Origin: JAHEDT01 sp963825615
GTDB lineage: Bacteria; Desulfobacterota; Desulfuromonadia; Desulfuromonadales; BM103
Assembly (NCBI GenBank): GCA_963825615.1
Contig: CAWGTV010000006.1
Coordinates: 310,001-374,000, forward strand
Reading direction: 5' to 3'
Length of the DNA stretch: 64,000 nucleotides
Every line of letters begins with the position of its first letter. Positions within the stretch are counted from its first letter, which is position 1. Shown here piece by piece: positions 1 to 7,228 of this stretch. A program made the translations under genes and the position numbers. Under the pieces are notes generated by a model that was given only the letters and a program-made list of their open reading frames with translations, made no database searches and was not told the DNA's origin.

Positions 1-1
1 G

Positions 2-67
2 GCCAACATCGCTCTTGCTGTACCAGATGGTCGTGCCAAGGCCCTTGCCTTGCGCGACGCCGCATAA
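2..67 (+). CDS. C-terminal end of an unidentified protein (partial)
   Basis: The window opens inside an open frame that ends with TAA at 65-67 and reads ANIALAVPDGRAKALALRDA followed by one more Ala. Only 21 codons are visible, so the family cannot be named. The frame has the codon use of the neighbouring genes, which is the only support for its being real. It is followed by about 120 bp without a gene before the convergent LuxR-type gene. Confidence 0.35.
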   Translation, partial: ANIALAVPDGRAKALALRDAA

Positions 68-189
68 AGTTATATTTTTCTTACTTAATTATTGCAGGAG
101 AAGAAGAAACGACAATAATTCTTTAGGATATATCTTCAGGGGGATAGTATTGCGACGAAAGTTAGGAATCTGAGAACCGCTGCGATTGT

Positions 190-786
190 TTACATATGGC
201 CCCATCCGCTTTCATTGGCCAAGGTCACCAACTGTGAACGGTTCCTGACGTTGAGCGTCTTATATATCCTGCTAACGTGTGCCTTGATGGTTGGTTCACT
301 CAAACAGAGGTCAGTGGCGATCTCAGAGTTTTTCTGCCCGAGAGTGATCAAGGCGATGATCTTACGATCTTGGTCACTCATGGATTTTGTTTTGTCCTTC
401 TGCTGCAGCAGACTTCCCTCGCGCAGCACGGTCTGGAGTTGCTTTTGTTCGAGCCAGATTTCGCCACGATAGACCGTTTGCAAAGCCCTGATGAAGAGGG
501 ATTGCCCCTGGTCGCAGGAGATGATGCCATGGATACCATGACCAATCAGCAGGCTGGCGAGTTCCGCGTCACTCAGGCCATTATCAATGAAGAGAAATTT
601 GCCTTTGGGATAATTCGTAGCCATCTCAGCGGCCCGCTTGCGATCGGCGAAAATAACAATATCGGGTTGCGCAGGGACAGGCCCGACTTGCCGGTCCGAG
701 ACAACACTTTCCGGCAGATGCTTGCTGATCATCTCCCTAAGCCCTTCACACAAGAGGCGACTTTTCAATTCCAGCAGGATTTCCAT
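190..786 (-). CDS. LuxR-family response regulator with degenerate receiver domain
   Basis: A 198-residue DNA-binding transcription regulator. Residues 1-115 look like a shortened receiver fold: a beta strand ending IVIFAD places Asp48 near the usual phosphorylation site, but the conserved Lys of the last strands is not apparent (GHGIHGIIS), so control by phosphorylation is doubtful. Residues 138-190 form the LuxR/GerE helix-turn-helix (NSEIATDLCLSEPTIKAHVS). This architecture resembles CsgD/VpsT-type regulators, which can work without phosphorylation; that resemblance is inference. The start is ATG at 786 with a weak AGGG upstream. The next gene on the same strand, an MFS transporter, is separated by a terminator, so the two are probably not one transcript. 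Confidence 0.85.
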   Translation of the reverse strand: MEILLELKSRLLCEGLREMISKHLPESVVSDRQVGPVPAQPDIVIFADRKRAAEMATNYPKGKFLFIDNGLSDAELASLLIGHGIHGIISCDQGQSLFIRALQTVYRGEIWLEQKQLQTVLREGSLLQQKDKTKSMSDQDRKIIALITLGQKNSEIATDLCLSEPTIKAHVSRIYKTLNVRNRSQLVTLANESGWGHM

Positions 787-891
787 GATACCCTATCAAA
801 TGTGATTAAATAATTCTTATCCTTATACATATCACAGGCATCACAATAAACAAGTTCACCACAAGGGTGCGCTGGCAGGCTCTAAAAGAAT

Positions 892-919
892 GCGGCCCCG
901 TCATTGCTGACAGGGCCGC
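892..919 (-). terminator. Rho-independent terminator after the MFS transporter gene
   Basis: A GCGGCCC/GGGCCGC inverted repeat, extended inward by GTC/GAC, lies directly downstream of the minus-strand MFS gene. On the minus strand it is followed by ATTCTTTT. Position and T-rich tail fit an intrinsic terminator. Confidence 0.75.
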
Positions 920-963
920 GGCCGTTTGAACCTGAAGGAGGGTTTGCAAACGGTGAAAAACTA

Positions 964-2277
964 TCAATCGTTGGTTGCTTTCGCCAGGGCCAGATCGTCC
1001 TCTTCCTCGAGGGCACCTTCGAATGCCGGGACTTCGACCTTGCGGGCTTTCAGGGTACTTGCGAGCATGGCGCCGACGACCAGCAATGCCCCGGCAGCGG
1101 CAAACGACATAGTGAAGCCGCCAGTCTTGACTTTGAGCATCTCGGCAACGCGCACCAATGCGAAGGCACCGATCCCCCAGGCTGAGAAGAGGATACCGTA
1201 GTTCATACCGAAATTCTTTGCGCCCCAGAGGTCCTTGGCAAAGGAAGGGAAAAGGGAGAGGTTGGTGCCGTAATTGAAGACCATAAAGGTCACCAGCAGC
1301 GGCATCGCCAGCGGATTGGTGTAACTTCCGCCGATAACCGGAATGGCCAGGAACATCAGGACAGCCTGGAAGACCAGCATGATCACCAAGGTGTTGGCGC
1401 GACCGATCTTGTCAGACACCACACCGGCGATGATGCGGCCGGCAGCGTTGCCAATCGACATGATCGCCACGACCAGGAACGCCCATTCGCCCATGCTTGC
1501 CTTGGCCAGCCCCTTGGCGCTGCCGATCACCATGAGACCGGCGCCGGCACCGATGAAGAAGCAGGTCCATAGGGTGTAGAACTTGGAGGTCTTGAGAATC
1601 TGCGACGGGGACTTATCTTCTACGGCGGCAGCCTTAGCAGCTGCGCTGTTAGCATTTGGGTCAGCCACGTAGCCAGCGGGAGGATTGGCCAGGAACATAC
1701 CGAAGAAGCAGGTGACCGCGACAAAACCGATCCCGAAGAAGAGCATCGACTGCTGCAGGCCGTAGGCACCGAGCAGGTATTGAGCGAGAGGGGCGATGTA
1801 GACCGAAGCGAGACCGAAACCGGCAACGACTATCCCTGCGATCAGGCCGGTCTTGGCCGGTGGGAACCACTTCAGCGCCGGCGGCGTGGCCGATGAGTAG
1901 CCGAAGCCGATCCCCATGCCGGCCATGACGCCGAAACCGGCAATCCAGGCCCAGTAGTCGGTGGTCTGGGAGATCCAGATAAAACCGGCACCGACCATCA
2001 GGCCGCCGATCATGCAGGTGATGCGGGGACCGAACTTGTCCTGCACCTTGCCGGCGAGGATCATCGCCACGGCGAAGGTCAGGCATGCGGTGGCATAGGG
2101 GTCATTGATCGAGGCCTTGTCCCAGGCAAAGGCGCCGGGGCCGCCGGCATTGATCGATTCTGCGATCGCGCCTTTGAAGATGCTCCAGGTGTAAAGGATA
2201 CCCAGTGCCAGGTTGATGCCGGTGCCGGCCAGTACGACGGTCCAGCCACGTTTCGATGATACGTTCTGCTTGCTCAT
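964..2277 (-). CDS. OxlT-like MFS transporter (oxalate/formate antiporter family)
   Basis: A 437-residue major facilitator with about twelve hydrophobic segments. The N-terminus (GWTVVLAGTGINLALGILYTW) and the NYGTNLSLFPSFAKDLWGAK segment are typical of the OxlT/monocarboxylate-type branch. The substrate cannot be read from sequence; small carboxylates are the usual cargo in this family. I chose ATG 2277 because AAGGAGG stands five bases upstream; the open frame continues 48 codons further without a good ribosome site. The C-terminus is acidic (GALEEEDDLALAKATND). The upstream region is about 700 bp long and carries repeated palindromes that may control it. Confidence 0.88.
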   Translation of the reverse strand: MSKQNVSSKRGWTVVLAGTGINLALGILYTWSIFKGAIAESINAGGPGAFAWDKASINDPYATACLTFAVAMILAGKVQDKFGPRITCMIGGLMVGAGFIWISQTTDYWAWIAGFGVMAGMGIGFGYSSATPPALKWFPPAKTGLIAGIVVAGFGLASVYIAPLAQYLLGAYGLQQSMLFFGIGFVAVTCFFGMFLANPPAGYVADPNANSAAAKAAAVEDKSPSQILKTSKFYTLWTCFFIGAGAGLMVIGSAKGLAKASMGEWAFLVVAIMSIGNAAGRIIAGVVSDKIGRANTLVIMLVFQAVLMFLAIPVIGGSYTNPLAMPLLVTFMVFNYGTNLSLFPSFAKDLWGAKNFGMNYGILFSAWGIGAFALVRVAEMLKVKTGGFTMSFAAAGALLVVGAMLASTLKARKVEVPAFEGALEEEDDLALAKATND

Positions 2278-2545
2278 GTCTGCCTCCTTGGTAATCGGTA
2301 TCGAGTTATCCAAACCGTATTGACTCAACTGCTGAACCCGGTAAGTCAACGGCCAGCGTGCCTTGATGGCACCGATGACCGGCTTGTTACCCTGACTTCC
2401 GGTGTTGTTTGTGAGCATCACATCGTCTTTCCAAGTTGCACTGCGTTATCGTCTTACGCTAGACAACATTGGCAACTCGCATACCAATCGAGAGAGCCTC
2501 AATAAAAAAGTTTTTTATCCTTTAAATTCGGATACTTGAGATCTA

Positions 2546-2772
2546 TTTTGCAGACATGCGACAACCGCCTTTAGAAAGGTGGATTTGCAATAATGCAAAA
2601 AACATCAAGATCGAGGCAGATGTCAAATCGGCGGGGTAGGCGGTGCAACAGTGTATGGACAGATGAAAACGATGGCAAACAGGGGATTTAGGTGACTTTT
2701 ACAGGTGGCATAAAACAAGGTTTTGCAGAACTGCAAGGAAGAAACGAAGGTTTTTTGCAGATTTGCAAAATT
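2546..2772. promoter_or_regulatory. Cluster of four TTTGCA-N(3-4)-TGCAAA palindromes
   Basis: Four related dyads lie upstream of the MFS gene: 2546-2561 (TTTTGCAGACATGCGA, imperfect), 2584-2599 (TTTGCAATAATGCAAA), 2721-2737 (TTTTGCAGAACTGCAAG) and 2751-2770 (core TTTTGCAGATTTGCAAAA). Recurrence of the same half-site with small spacer variation suggests binding sites for a dimeric regulator. They lie 270-490 bp from the start codon, farther than most simple operators. The regulator is unknown; the nearby LuxR-type protein is one candidate. Confidence 0.45.
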
Positions 2773-2780
2773 CCTTCGGG

Positions 2781-2882
2781 ACGAGGGACGAGGGACGAGA
2801 AACGAGAAACGAGAAACGAGAAACGAGAAACGAGAAACGAGAGACGAGGGACGAGAGAACGAGAAACGAGACAGACGAGAAA
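2781..2882. repeat. Heptanucleotide tandem array, unit ACGAGAA/ACGAGGG
   Basis: About fourteen consecutive 7-bp units run from 2781 to 2882: two ACGAGGG, six ACGAGAA, then ACGAGAG, ACGAGGG, ACGAGAG and more degenerate copies with one- and two-base slips near 2858 and 2873. It is intergenic, between the end of efpL and the region upstream of the MFS gene. It is the longest array of a family of 7-bp repeats scattered through the window. Confidence 0.95.
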
Positions 2883-2933
2883 CGCTGGCAAACCAGCCTA
2901 AACTTGTCAAGCGGTTTTATTTAGATTTTTGAT

Positions 2934-2953
2934 TTCCGCGTCCCGCGTCCCGG
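2934..2953. repeat. Heptad repeat CGGGACG class, 3' of efpL
   Basis: TTCCGCG, TCCCGCG and TCCCGG follow each other; read on the strand of efpL this is CGGGACG repeated about three times, beginning about 25 bases after the efpL stop codon. Confidence 0.85.
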
Positions 2954-2977
2954 TCATTTATCCGACGTCACGGGTCT

Positions 2978-3538
2978 TTAAGCCCTGGACACGAACCGGC
3001 CGTCACGGGTGTCTACCTTGACCCGCTCATCGCTCTCGAGATAACCGGGCACCTGGATCTTCAAGCCGGTTTCGAGGGTTGCTTCCTTGGTCTGGGCCTG
3101 GGCCGTGGCGTTCTTGATCGCCGGAGCCGTTTCCGTGACCAGCAGTTCCACGGTCATCGGCGGCTCTACGGAAACCACCTGGCCTTCGAAGATCCCGAGG
3201 ATGACCTCGGTGCCATCGAGCAGATAGCCCTTTACCGGGCCATACATATCGTCACCCAGTTCATACTGCTCGTAGCTTTCGAGATCCATGAATACGCCGT
3301 TGTCACCATCGGCATAGAGGAACTGCCCCTTGCGTTTCTCGAAATCGGCGGCATCGACACGGTCGCCTGCCTTAAAGGCTTTTTCGAGGACCTGTGCGGT
3401 GAGCAGGTTGCGGTATTTGGTTTTGATCAGGGTGCTGCCGCCGCGCGCCGAGGGGCTCTGGCTGCTGACCTCGAGCACAAGGCAGGGCGAACTGTCGAGA
3501 AGAATCACCTGGCCGCGCTTCAGATCGTTGGATGTCAT
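2978..3538 (-). CDS. yeiP: EF-P-like translation factor EfpL (YeiP)
   Basis: A 186-residue three-domain EF-P paralogue. The loop that reaches the ribosomal peptidyl-transferase centre reads SQSPSARGGSTL, with Arg32 where EF-P has its modifiable lysine; this SPTARG-like loop defines the YeiP/EfpL subfamily, which helps ribosomes through stalling motifs without lysine modification. The C-terminal OB domain contains ETGLKIQVPGYLESDERVKV and ends DTRDGRFVSRA. ATG 3538 was chosen for AAGGAGAA just upstream; 53 codons of open frame before it have no such signal. The gene diverges from a canonical efp about 310 bp away. Confidence 0.93.
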   Translation of the reverse strand: MTSNDLKRGQVILLDSSPCLVLEVSSQSPSARGGSTLIKTKYRNLLTAQVLEKAFKAGDRVDAADFEKRKGQFLYADGDNGVFMDLESYEQYELGDDMYGPVKGYLLDGTEVILGIFEGQVVSVEPPMTVELLVTETAPAIKNATAQAQTKEATLETGLKIQVPGYLESDERVKVDTRDGRFVSRA

Positions 3539-3648
3539 ATACTTTTCTCCTTGAAGTCGAATGAGGGAGCAACCCTTTATGTGGACAGCCCCGGTTTCAG
3601 GTGCAGAAATGTAGCACAAGTTGTATCGGCAGTGAAGTTGGATAATAA

Positions 3649-3753
3649 ACGCGGAACGCGGGACTCTAAAAACTCCAAAGCTAGCAAGGTATGTCAAAAA
3701 ATTTCACAGCATGTTGTGTGTATGCGCTTGTCTTCCGCGTTCCTCGTCCCGCG
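3649..3753. repeat. Two CGGGACG-class heptad clusters between efpL and efp
   Basis: 3649-3665 reads CGCGGAACGCGGGAC on the plus strand and 3733-3753 reads TTCCGCG, TTCCTCG, TCCCGCG. The two clusters have opposite orientation and lie in the divergent promoter region of the two EF-P paralogues, about 90 and 110 bp from their respective starts. Confidence 0.85.
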
Positions 3754-3849
3754 CCAGGTTTTCAAAAAACCGATGACACAAACCACCCTTTTGTGTATAA
3801 CTGCAATGCTTTAAAGAGTGCGATACCAACTTTTCGAAGGAGTTTTCCC

Positions 3850-4413
3850 ATGTACAGTTGTGCCGACCTGAAAAAAGGTCTCAAAGTGATGATCGACAAT
3901 GAGCCCCACGTCATCGTGCAGTTCGACTTCACCAAGCCCGGCAAAGGGCAGGCGCTTTACAAGTGCAAATTGCGCAACATGATCACCGGATCCCTCTTCG
4001 ACCGCACTTATCGCTCCGGAGAAAGTTTCGAACCGGCCAGTCTCGAAGAGTGCGACATGCAGTATCTCTATCAGGACGAGACCGGTTATGTCTTTATGAA
4101 TCAGAAGACCTACGAGCAGGTGACCCTGTTGCCCGAGGTGTTGGGTGACGACAAATACTTCCTGGTCGACAACATGGAGGTCAAGGTCCTCATGCACGGC
4201 GAACGCGGCATCGGCGTCACCCTGCCCAACTTCGTCAACCTGCGCGTCAGCCAGACCGACCCCTGGGTCAAGGGCGACACCGCCGCCGGCAACAACAAAC
4301 CGGCCACCGTAGAAACCGGCTACACCCTGCAGGTCCCCTCCTTCGTCGACGAAGGGACCCTGATCCAGATCGATACGCGCACCGGCGAATACGTGACCCG
4401 CGTCAAGGAATAG
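3850..4413 (+). CDS. efp: Elongation factor P
   Basis: A 187-residue EF-P that binds between the ribosomal P and E sites and relieves stalling at consecutive prolines. The tip loop reads FTKPGKGQALYKCKLR with Lys32 at the position that receives beta-lysine in the EpmA/EpmB pathway. The KOW-like N-terminal domain and two OB domains are complete, ending DTRTGEYVTRVKE. ATG 3850 follows AAGGAG with a suitable gap. EpmA and a KamA/EpmB-type aminomutase occur 6-9 kb downstream, so this copy is the likely modified substrate. A strong terminator follows. Confidence 0.95.
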   Translation: MYSCADLKKGLKVMIDNEPHVIVQFDFTKPGKGQALYKCKLRNMITGSLFDRTYRSGESFEPASLEECDMQYLYQDETGYVFMNQKTYEQVTLLPEVLGDDKYFLVDNMEVKVLMHGERGIGVTLPNFVNLRVSQTDPWVKGDTAAGNNKPATVETGYTLQVPSFVDEGTLIQIDTRTGEYVTRVKE

Positions 4414-4435
4414 CTGCTGACGTACAAATAATGAG

Positions 4436-4465
4436 AAAAACGTCCGCTAACGGGCGTTTTTTTTT
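4436..4465 (+). terminator. Rho-independent terminator of efp
   Basis: The stem AAACGTCCG/CGGGCGTTT with loop CTAA is followed by a run of nine T, 20 bases after the efp stop codon. Confidence 0.92.
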
Positions 4466-4548
4466 AAACTTTTCCACAGCTGTTTCGTCTAGAATACGTT
4501 GAGTTAAAGGGACATCCGCCGATTCGCAAGGACAGAAAGTTCCAGGGT

Positions 4549-5958
4549 ATGCTGAAAACCAGAACGAATCTCGCAGTTGTTCGCGCGCGCAGATCCACCT
4601 TGCTCTGCCTGGTGATCCTCCTGCTGCTTTTGGGCTGCACACCACAGGTCACTCAACAGCCAGCGATCGTACCGCCGCAGGCGAACTTCACCGCAACCGG
4701 ACAGGCACAGCTGCCGGAAAAGTGGTGGCTGACCTTCGAAGATCCACAGCTGGACCGGCTGATCAACATGGCTCTGGCCGGCAACTTCACCCTGCAGAGC
4801 GCCTGGGACCGCCTCGACCGGGCCCGGGCCACGGCACGCAAAGCCGGCGCCGACCTGGTCCCACAGCTTGATGGTGAAGCGGGTTTCAATGCAGCCCGCT
4901 CACACAAAGATGCACGCACCACCTCATCGCACAGTTACAACCTGGGGCTGGTCGCAAGTTATGAAATCGACTTATGGGGGCGTATCCGTTCGACCCAGCA
5001 GGCCGCCGAGTACGACGCCCGGGCCAGCGCGGAGGATCTGCAGACAGCAGCACTGACACTCTCTGCACAGGTTGCCACGACCTGGTTCCAGCTGCTCGAG
5101 CAGTTCGGCCAGATCGACATCCTCGAACAGCAGTTGCATATCAACGAACAGACTCTGGAGCTGATCGAACTGCAGGTTCGCGCCGGACAGACCGGCATCG
5201 CTGACCTCCTGCAGCAGCGCCAGGTGACGGAAAGCCGGCGTGGCGAACTGGCCCTGGCCGCCGGCCGGGCTCAGGTATTGCAAAACCAGCTGGCCGTGTT
5301 CCTCGGGGTGGCTCCCGACCAGGCGCCGCGGATAACCCCGGGCACGCTCGGCGAGTTGCCACCGCTGCCGGCGACCGGATTGCAGAGCCGCCTGCTGGAA
5401 CGGCGTCCCGACGTGCGCGCCGCATGGCTTAAGCTGCAGGGCACGGACCAGTTGGTGGCCGCGGCCGTAGCTGATCGTTTTCCCCGCCTCAGCCTCGTCG
5501 GCCGGGCCAGCACCGCCGACCGTGAGATCGATAACCTGTTCGACGACTGGCTGACGTCCCTGGCCGTCAACCTGCTGGCGCCGCTCGTCGATGGCGGCAG
5601 GCGCCGCGCTGAAGTGGAACGTACCCAGGCCGTAGCTGCAGAGGCGTTGCACGATTACGGCCAGACGGTTCTCGACGCCCTGGCCGAAGTTGAAGATGCC
5701 CTGACCAGGGAGCAGCAGCAGCAGAAGTACCTTGCCAGCATCAACCTGCAGCTGCTGCTGTCCGAACAGGCGATCGGGCGCATTCGCGACCGCTATATCA
5801 ATGGCGCAGAGGACTACCAGCGCGTTCTCGGGGCGCTGCTGTCCAAACAGCTGCTCCAGCGCACCCAGCTCACCGCCAGGCGCGAGCTCTTCGAGAACCG
5901 CGTCAACCTCTGCAGAGCTCTGGCCGGCGGCTGGGAGATGTCACGAGCCATCCAATAA
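4549..5958 (+). CDS. TolC-like outer-membrane efflux lipoprotein (NodT family)
   Basis: A 469-residue outer-membrane channel component of a tripartite efflux pump. Residues 1-30 form a lipoprotein signal with lipobox LLLLGC (Cys30). The body shows the two repeated outer-membrane-efflux domains, including EKWWLTFEDPQLDRLI near the start and LLERRPDVRAAWLKL in the middle, both hallmarks of NodT/OprM proteins. It is followed 13 bp later by a periplasmic adaptor and then an RND pump, so the three are one operon. The pumped substrates cannot be predicted. Confidence 0.92.
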   Translation: MLKTRTNLAVVRARRSTLLCLVILLLLLGCTPQVTQQPAIVPPQANFTATGQAQLPEKWWLTFEDPQLDRLINMALAGNFTLQSAWDRLDRARATARKAGADLVPQLDGEAGFNAARSHKDARTTSSHSYNLGLVASYEIDLWGRIRSTQQAAEYDARASAEDLQTAALTLSAQVATTWFQLLEQFGQIDILEQQLHINEQTLELIELQVRAGQTGIADLLQQRQVTESRRGELALAAGRAQVLQNQLAVFLGVAPDQAPRITPGTLGELPPLPATGLQSRLLERRPDVRAAWLKLQGTDQLVAAAVADRFPRLSLVGRASTADREIDNLFDDWLTSLAVNLLAPLVDGGRRRAEVERTQAVAAEALHDYGQTVLDALAEVEDALTREQQQQKYLASINLQLLLSEQAIGRIRDRYINGAEDYQRVLGALLSKQLLQRTQLTARRELFENRVNLCRALAGGWEMSRAIQ

Positions 5959-5971
5959 TAAGGCGAACAGC

Positions 5972-7228
5972 ATGAGTCCAAACCAAGAGCTACAAAAGCC
6001 TGCAGACCCTTCCGCGCCGAACCGCAGAGCCGCCCTGCTGAAACTGCTGCTGCCGGTCGTCGTCGTCATCGGCAGCGTCACCATAGCCTTATGGCTGATG
6101 CAGACGGGGCCCAAAGCCAAAACCAGGCCCAAAGCACGTAACGCCATCGTGGTGGATGTGCGTACCATCACCTTCGGTCCGCAAAAGACCATGGTCAGCA
6201 TCATGGGGACAGTCAAACCGCAGCGGGAAGTCGCCCTCAAGCCCCAGGTCAGCGGTGAGATTACCTGGATCAGCGACAACCTGCTCCCAGGTGGACGTTT
6301 CGCCATGGATGAGCCGCTGCTCAAGATCGACCCGAGCGATTATCAACTCGCCGAGAAGCAACTCGCCAGCGAAGTGGCCAGAGTCGAAGCAGACCTGCAG
6401 ATAGAATTGGGGCTACAACGGGTGGCGCAAAAGGAATATGAGCTGCTTGGCGAAACAGTCAGCGCCGAGGAACAGGCCCTGATGCTGCGGGAACCACAGC
6501 GCGCAAACCTGCGGGCGGTCCTCGAAGGCACCAAAGCAAGGCTCGAGCAGGCGCAGCTTGACCTCAAGCGAACCACCGTCAAAGCGCCCTTCAATGCAGT
6601 GGTCATGTCCCGGGAGATCAATCTCGGTACCCGCGTTTCGCCCACGACCAACCTGGCGACCCTGGTCGGCAGCGATGCCTACTGGATCGAAACCCCGGTC
6701 CCGGCCAGCCAGCTCAAATGGATCAGCACAGGTCAGCAAGACAGCAAGACCGGTTCGCCGGTGCGCATCTACGACACGACAACCTGGGGCCCGGACAGTT
6801 ATCGCAACGGCCACTTGGTCGGCATGACGGCTATGGTTGAAGAGAATGGCCGGATGGCCAAGCTGTTGACGGAAGTCCCCGACCCCCTTGCCCTGCAGCC
6901 GTCGACAAAGCTGTTGCCAAAACTGCTCCTCGGCAGTTATGTCCGGGTCGAAATCGAGGGGCAGACCCTGCCGCACGCTGCGGTCATCGAACGCGACCTG
7001 GTCCATGACGGCGACCAGATCTGGATCATGGATGACCAGGGGCAGCTCGACATCCGCCCCGTGGAGATCGCTTTTCGCGACCGCGACCAGGTCCTGGTCA
7101 CCGGCGGAGTAGACGAAGGCGAACGCCTGGTGATCTCCAACCTGCCCTCACCGGTTCAGGGGATGAGCCTGCAGCTCAAGGGCACTGAACCGCCAGGGCC
7201 AGCAAGTGACGAGAAAGCCAAGCCATGA
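5972..7228 (+). CDS. RND efflux periplasmic adaptor (HlyD/MFP family)
   Basis: A 418-residue adaptor linking the inner-membrane pump to the outer-membrane channel. One membrane anchor lies at about residues 24-45 (LLLPVVVVIGSVTIALWLM). The lipoyl/barrel-sandwich halves surround an alpha-helical hairpin of about 100 residues: MGTVKPQREVALKPQVSGEI on one side, LKRTTVKAPFNAVVMSREIN on the other. It starts at ATG 5972, since the longer open frame overlaps the previous gene. Its stop overlaps the ATG of the pump gene in ATGA, indicating coupled translation. Confidence 0.92.
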   Translation: MSPNQELQKPADPSAPNRRAALLKLLLPVVVVIGSVTIALWLMQTGPKAKTRPKARNAIVVDVRTITFGPQKTMVSIMGTVKPQREVALKPQVSGEITWISDNLLPGGRFAMDEPLLKIDPSDYQLAEKQLASEVARVEADLQIELGLQRVAQKEYELLGETVSAEEQALMLREPQRANLRAVLEGTKARLEQAQLDLKRTTVKAPFNAVVMSREINLGTRVSPTTNLATLVGSDAYWIETPVPASQLKWISTGQQDSKTGSPVRIYDTTTWGPDSYRNGHLVGMTAMVEENGRMAKLLTEVPDPLALQPSTKLLPKLLLGSYVRVEIEGQTLPHAAVIERDLVHDGDQIWIMDDQGQLDIRPVEIAFRDRDQVLVTGGVDEGERLVISNLPSPVQGMSLQLKGTEPPGPASDEKAKP

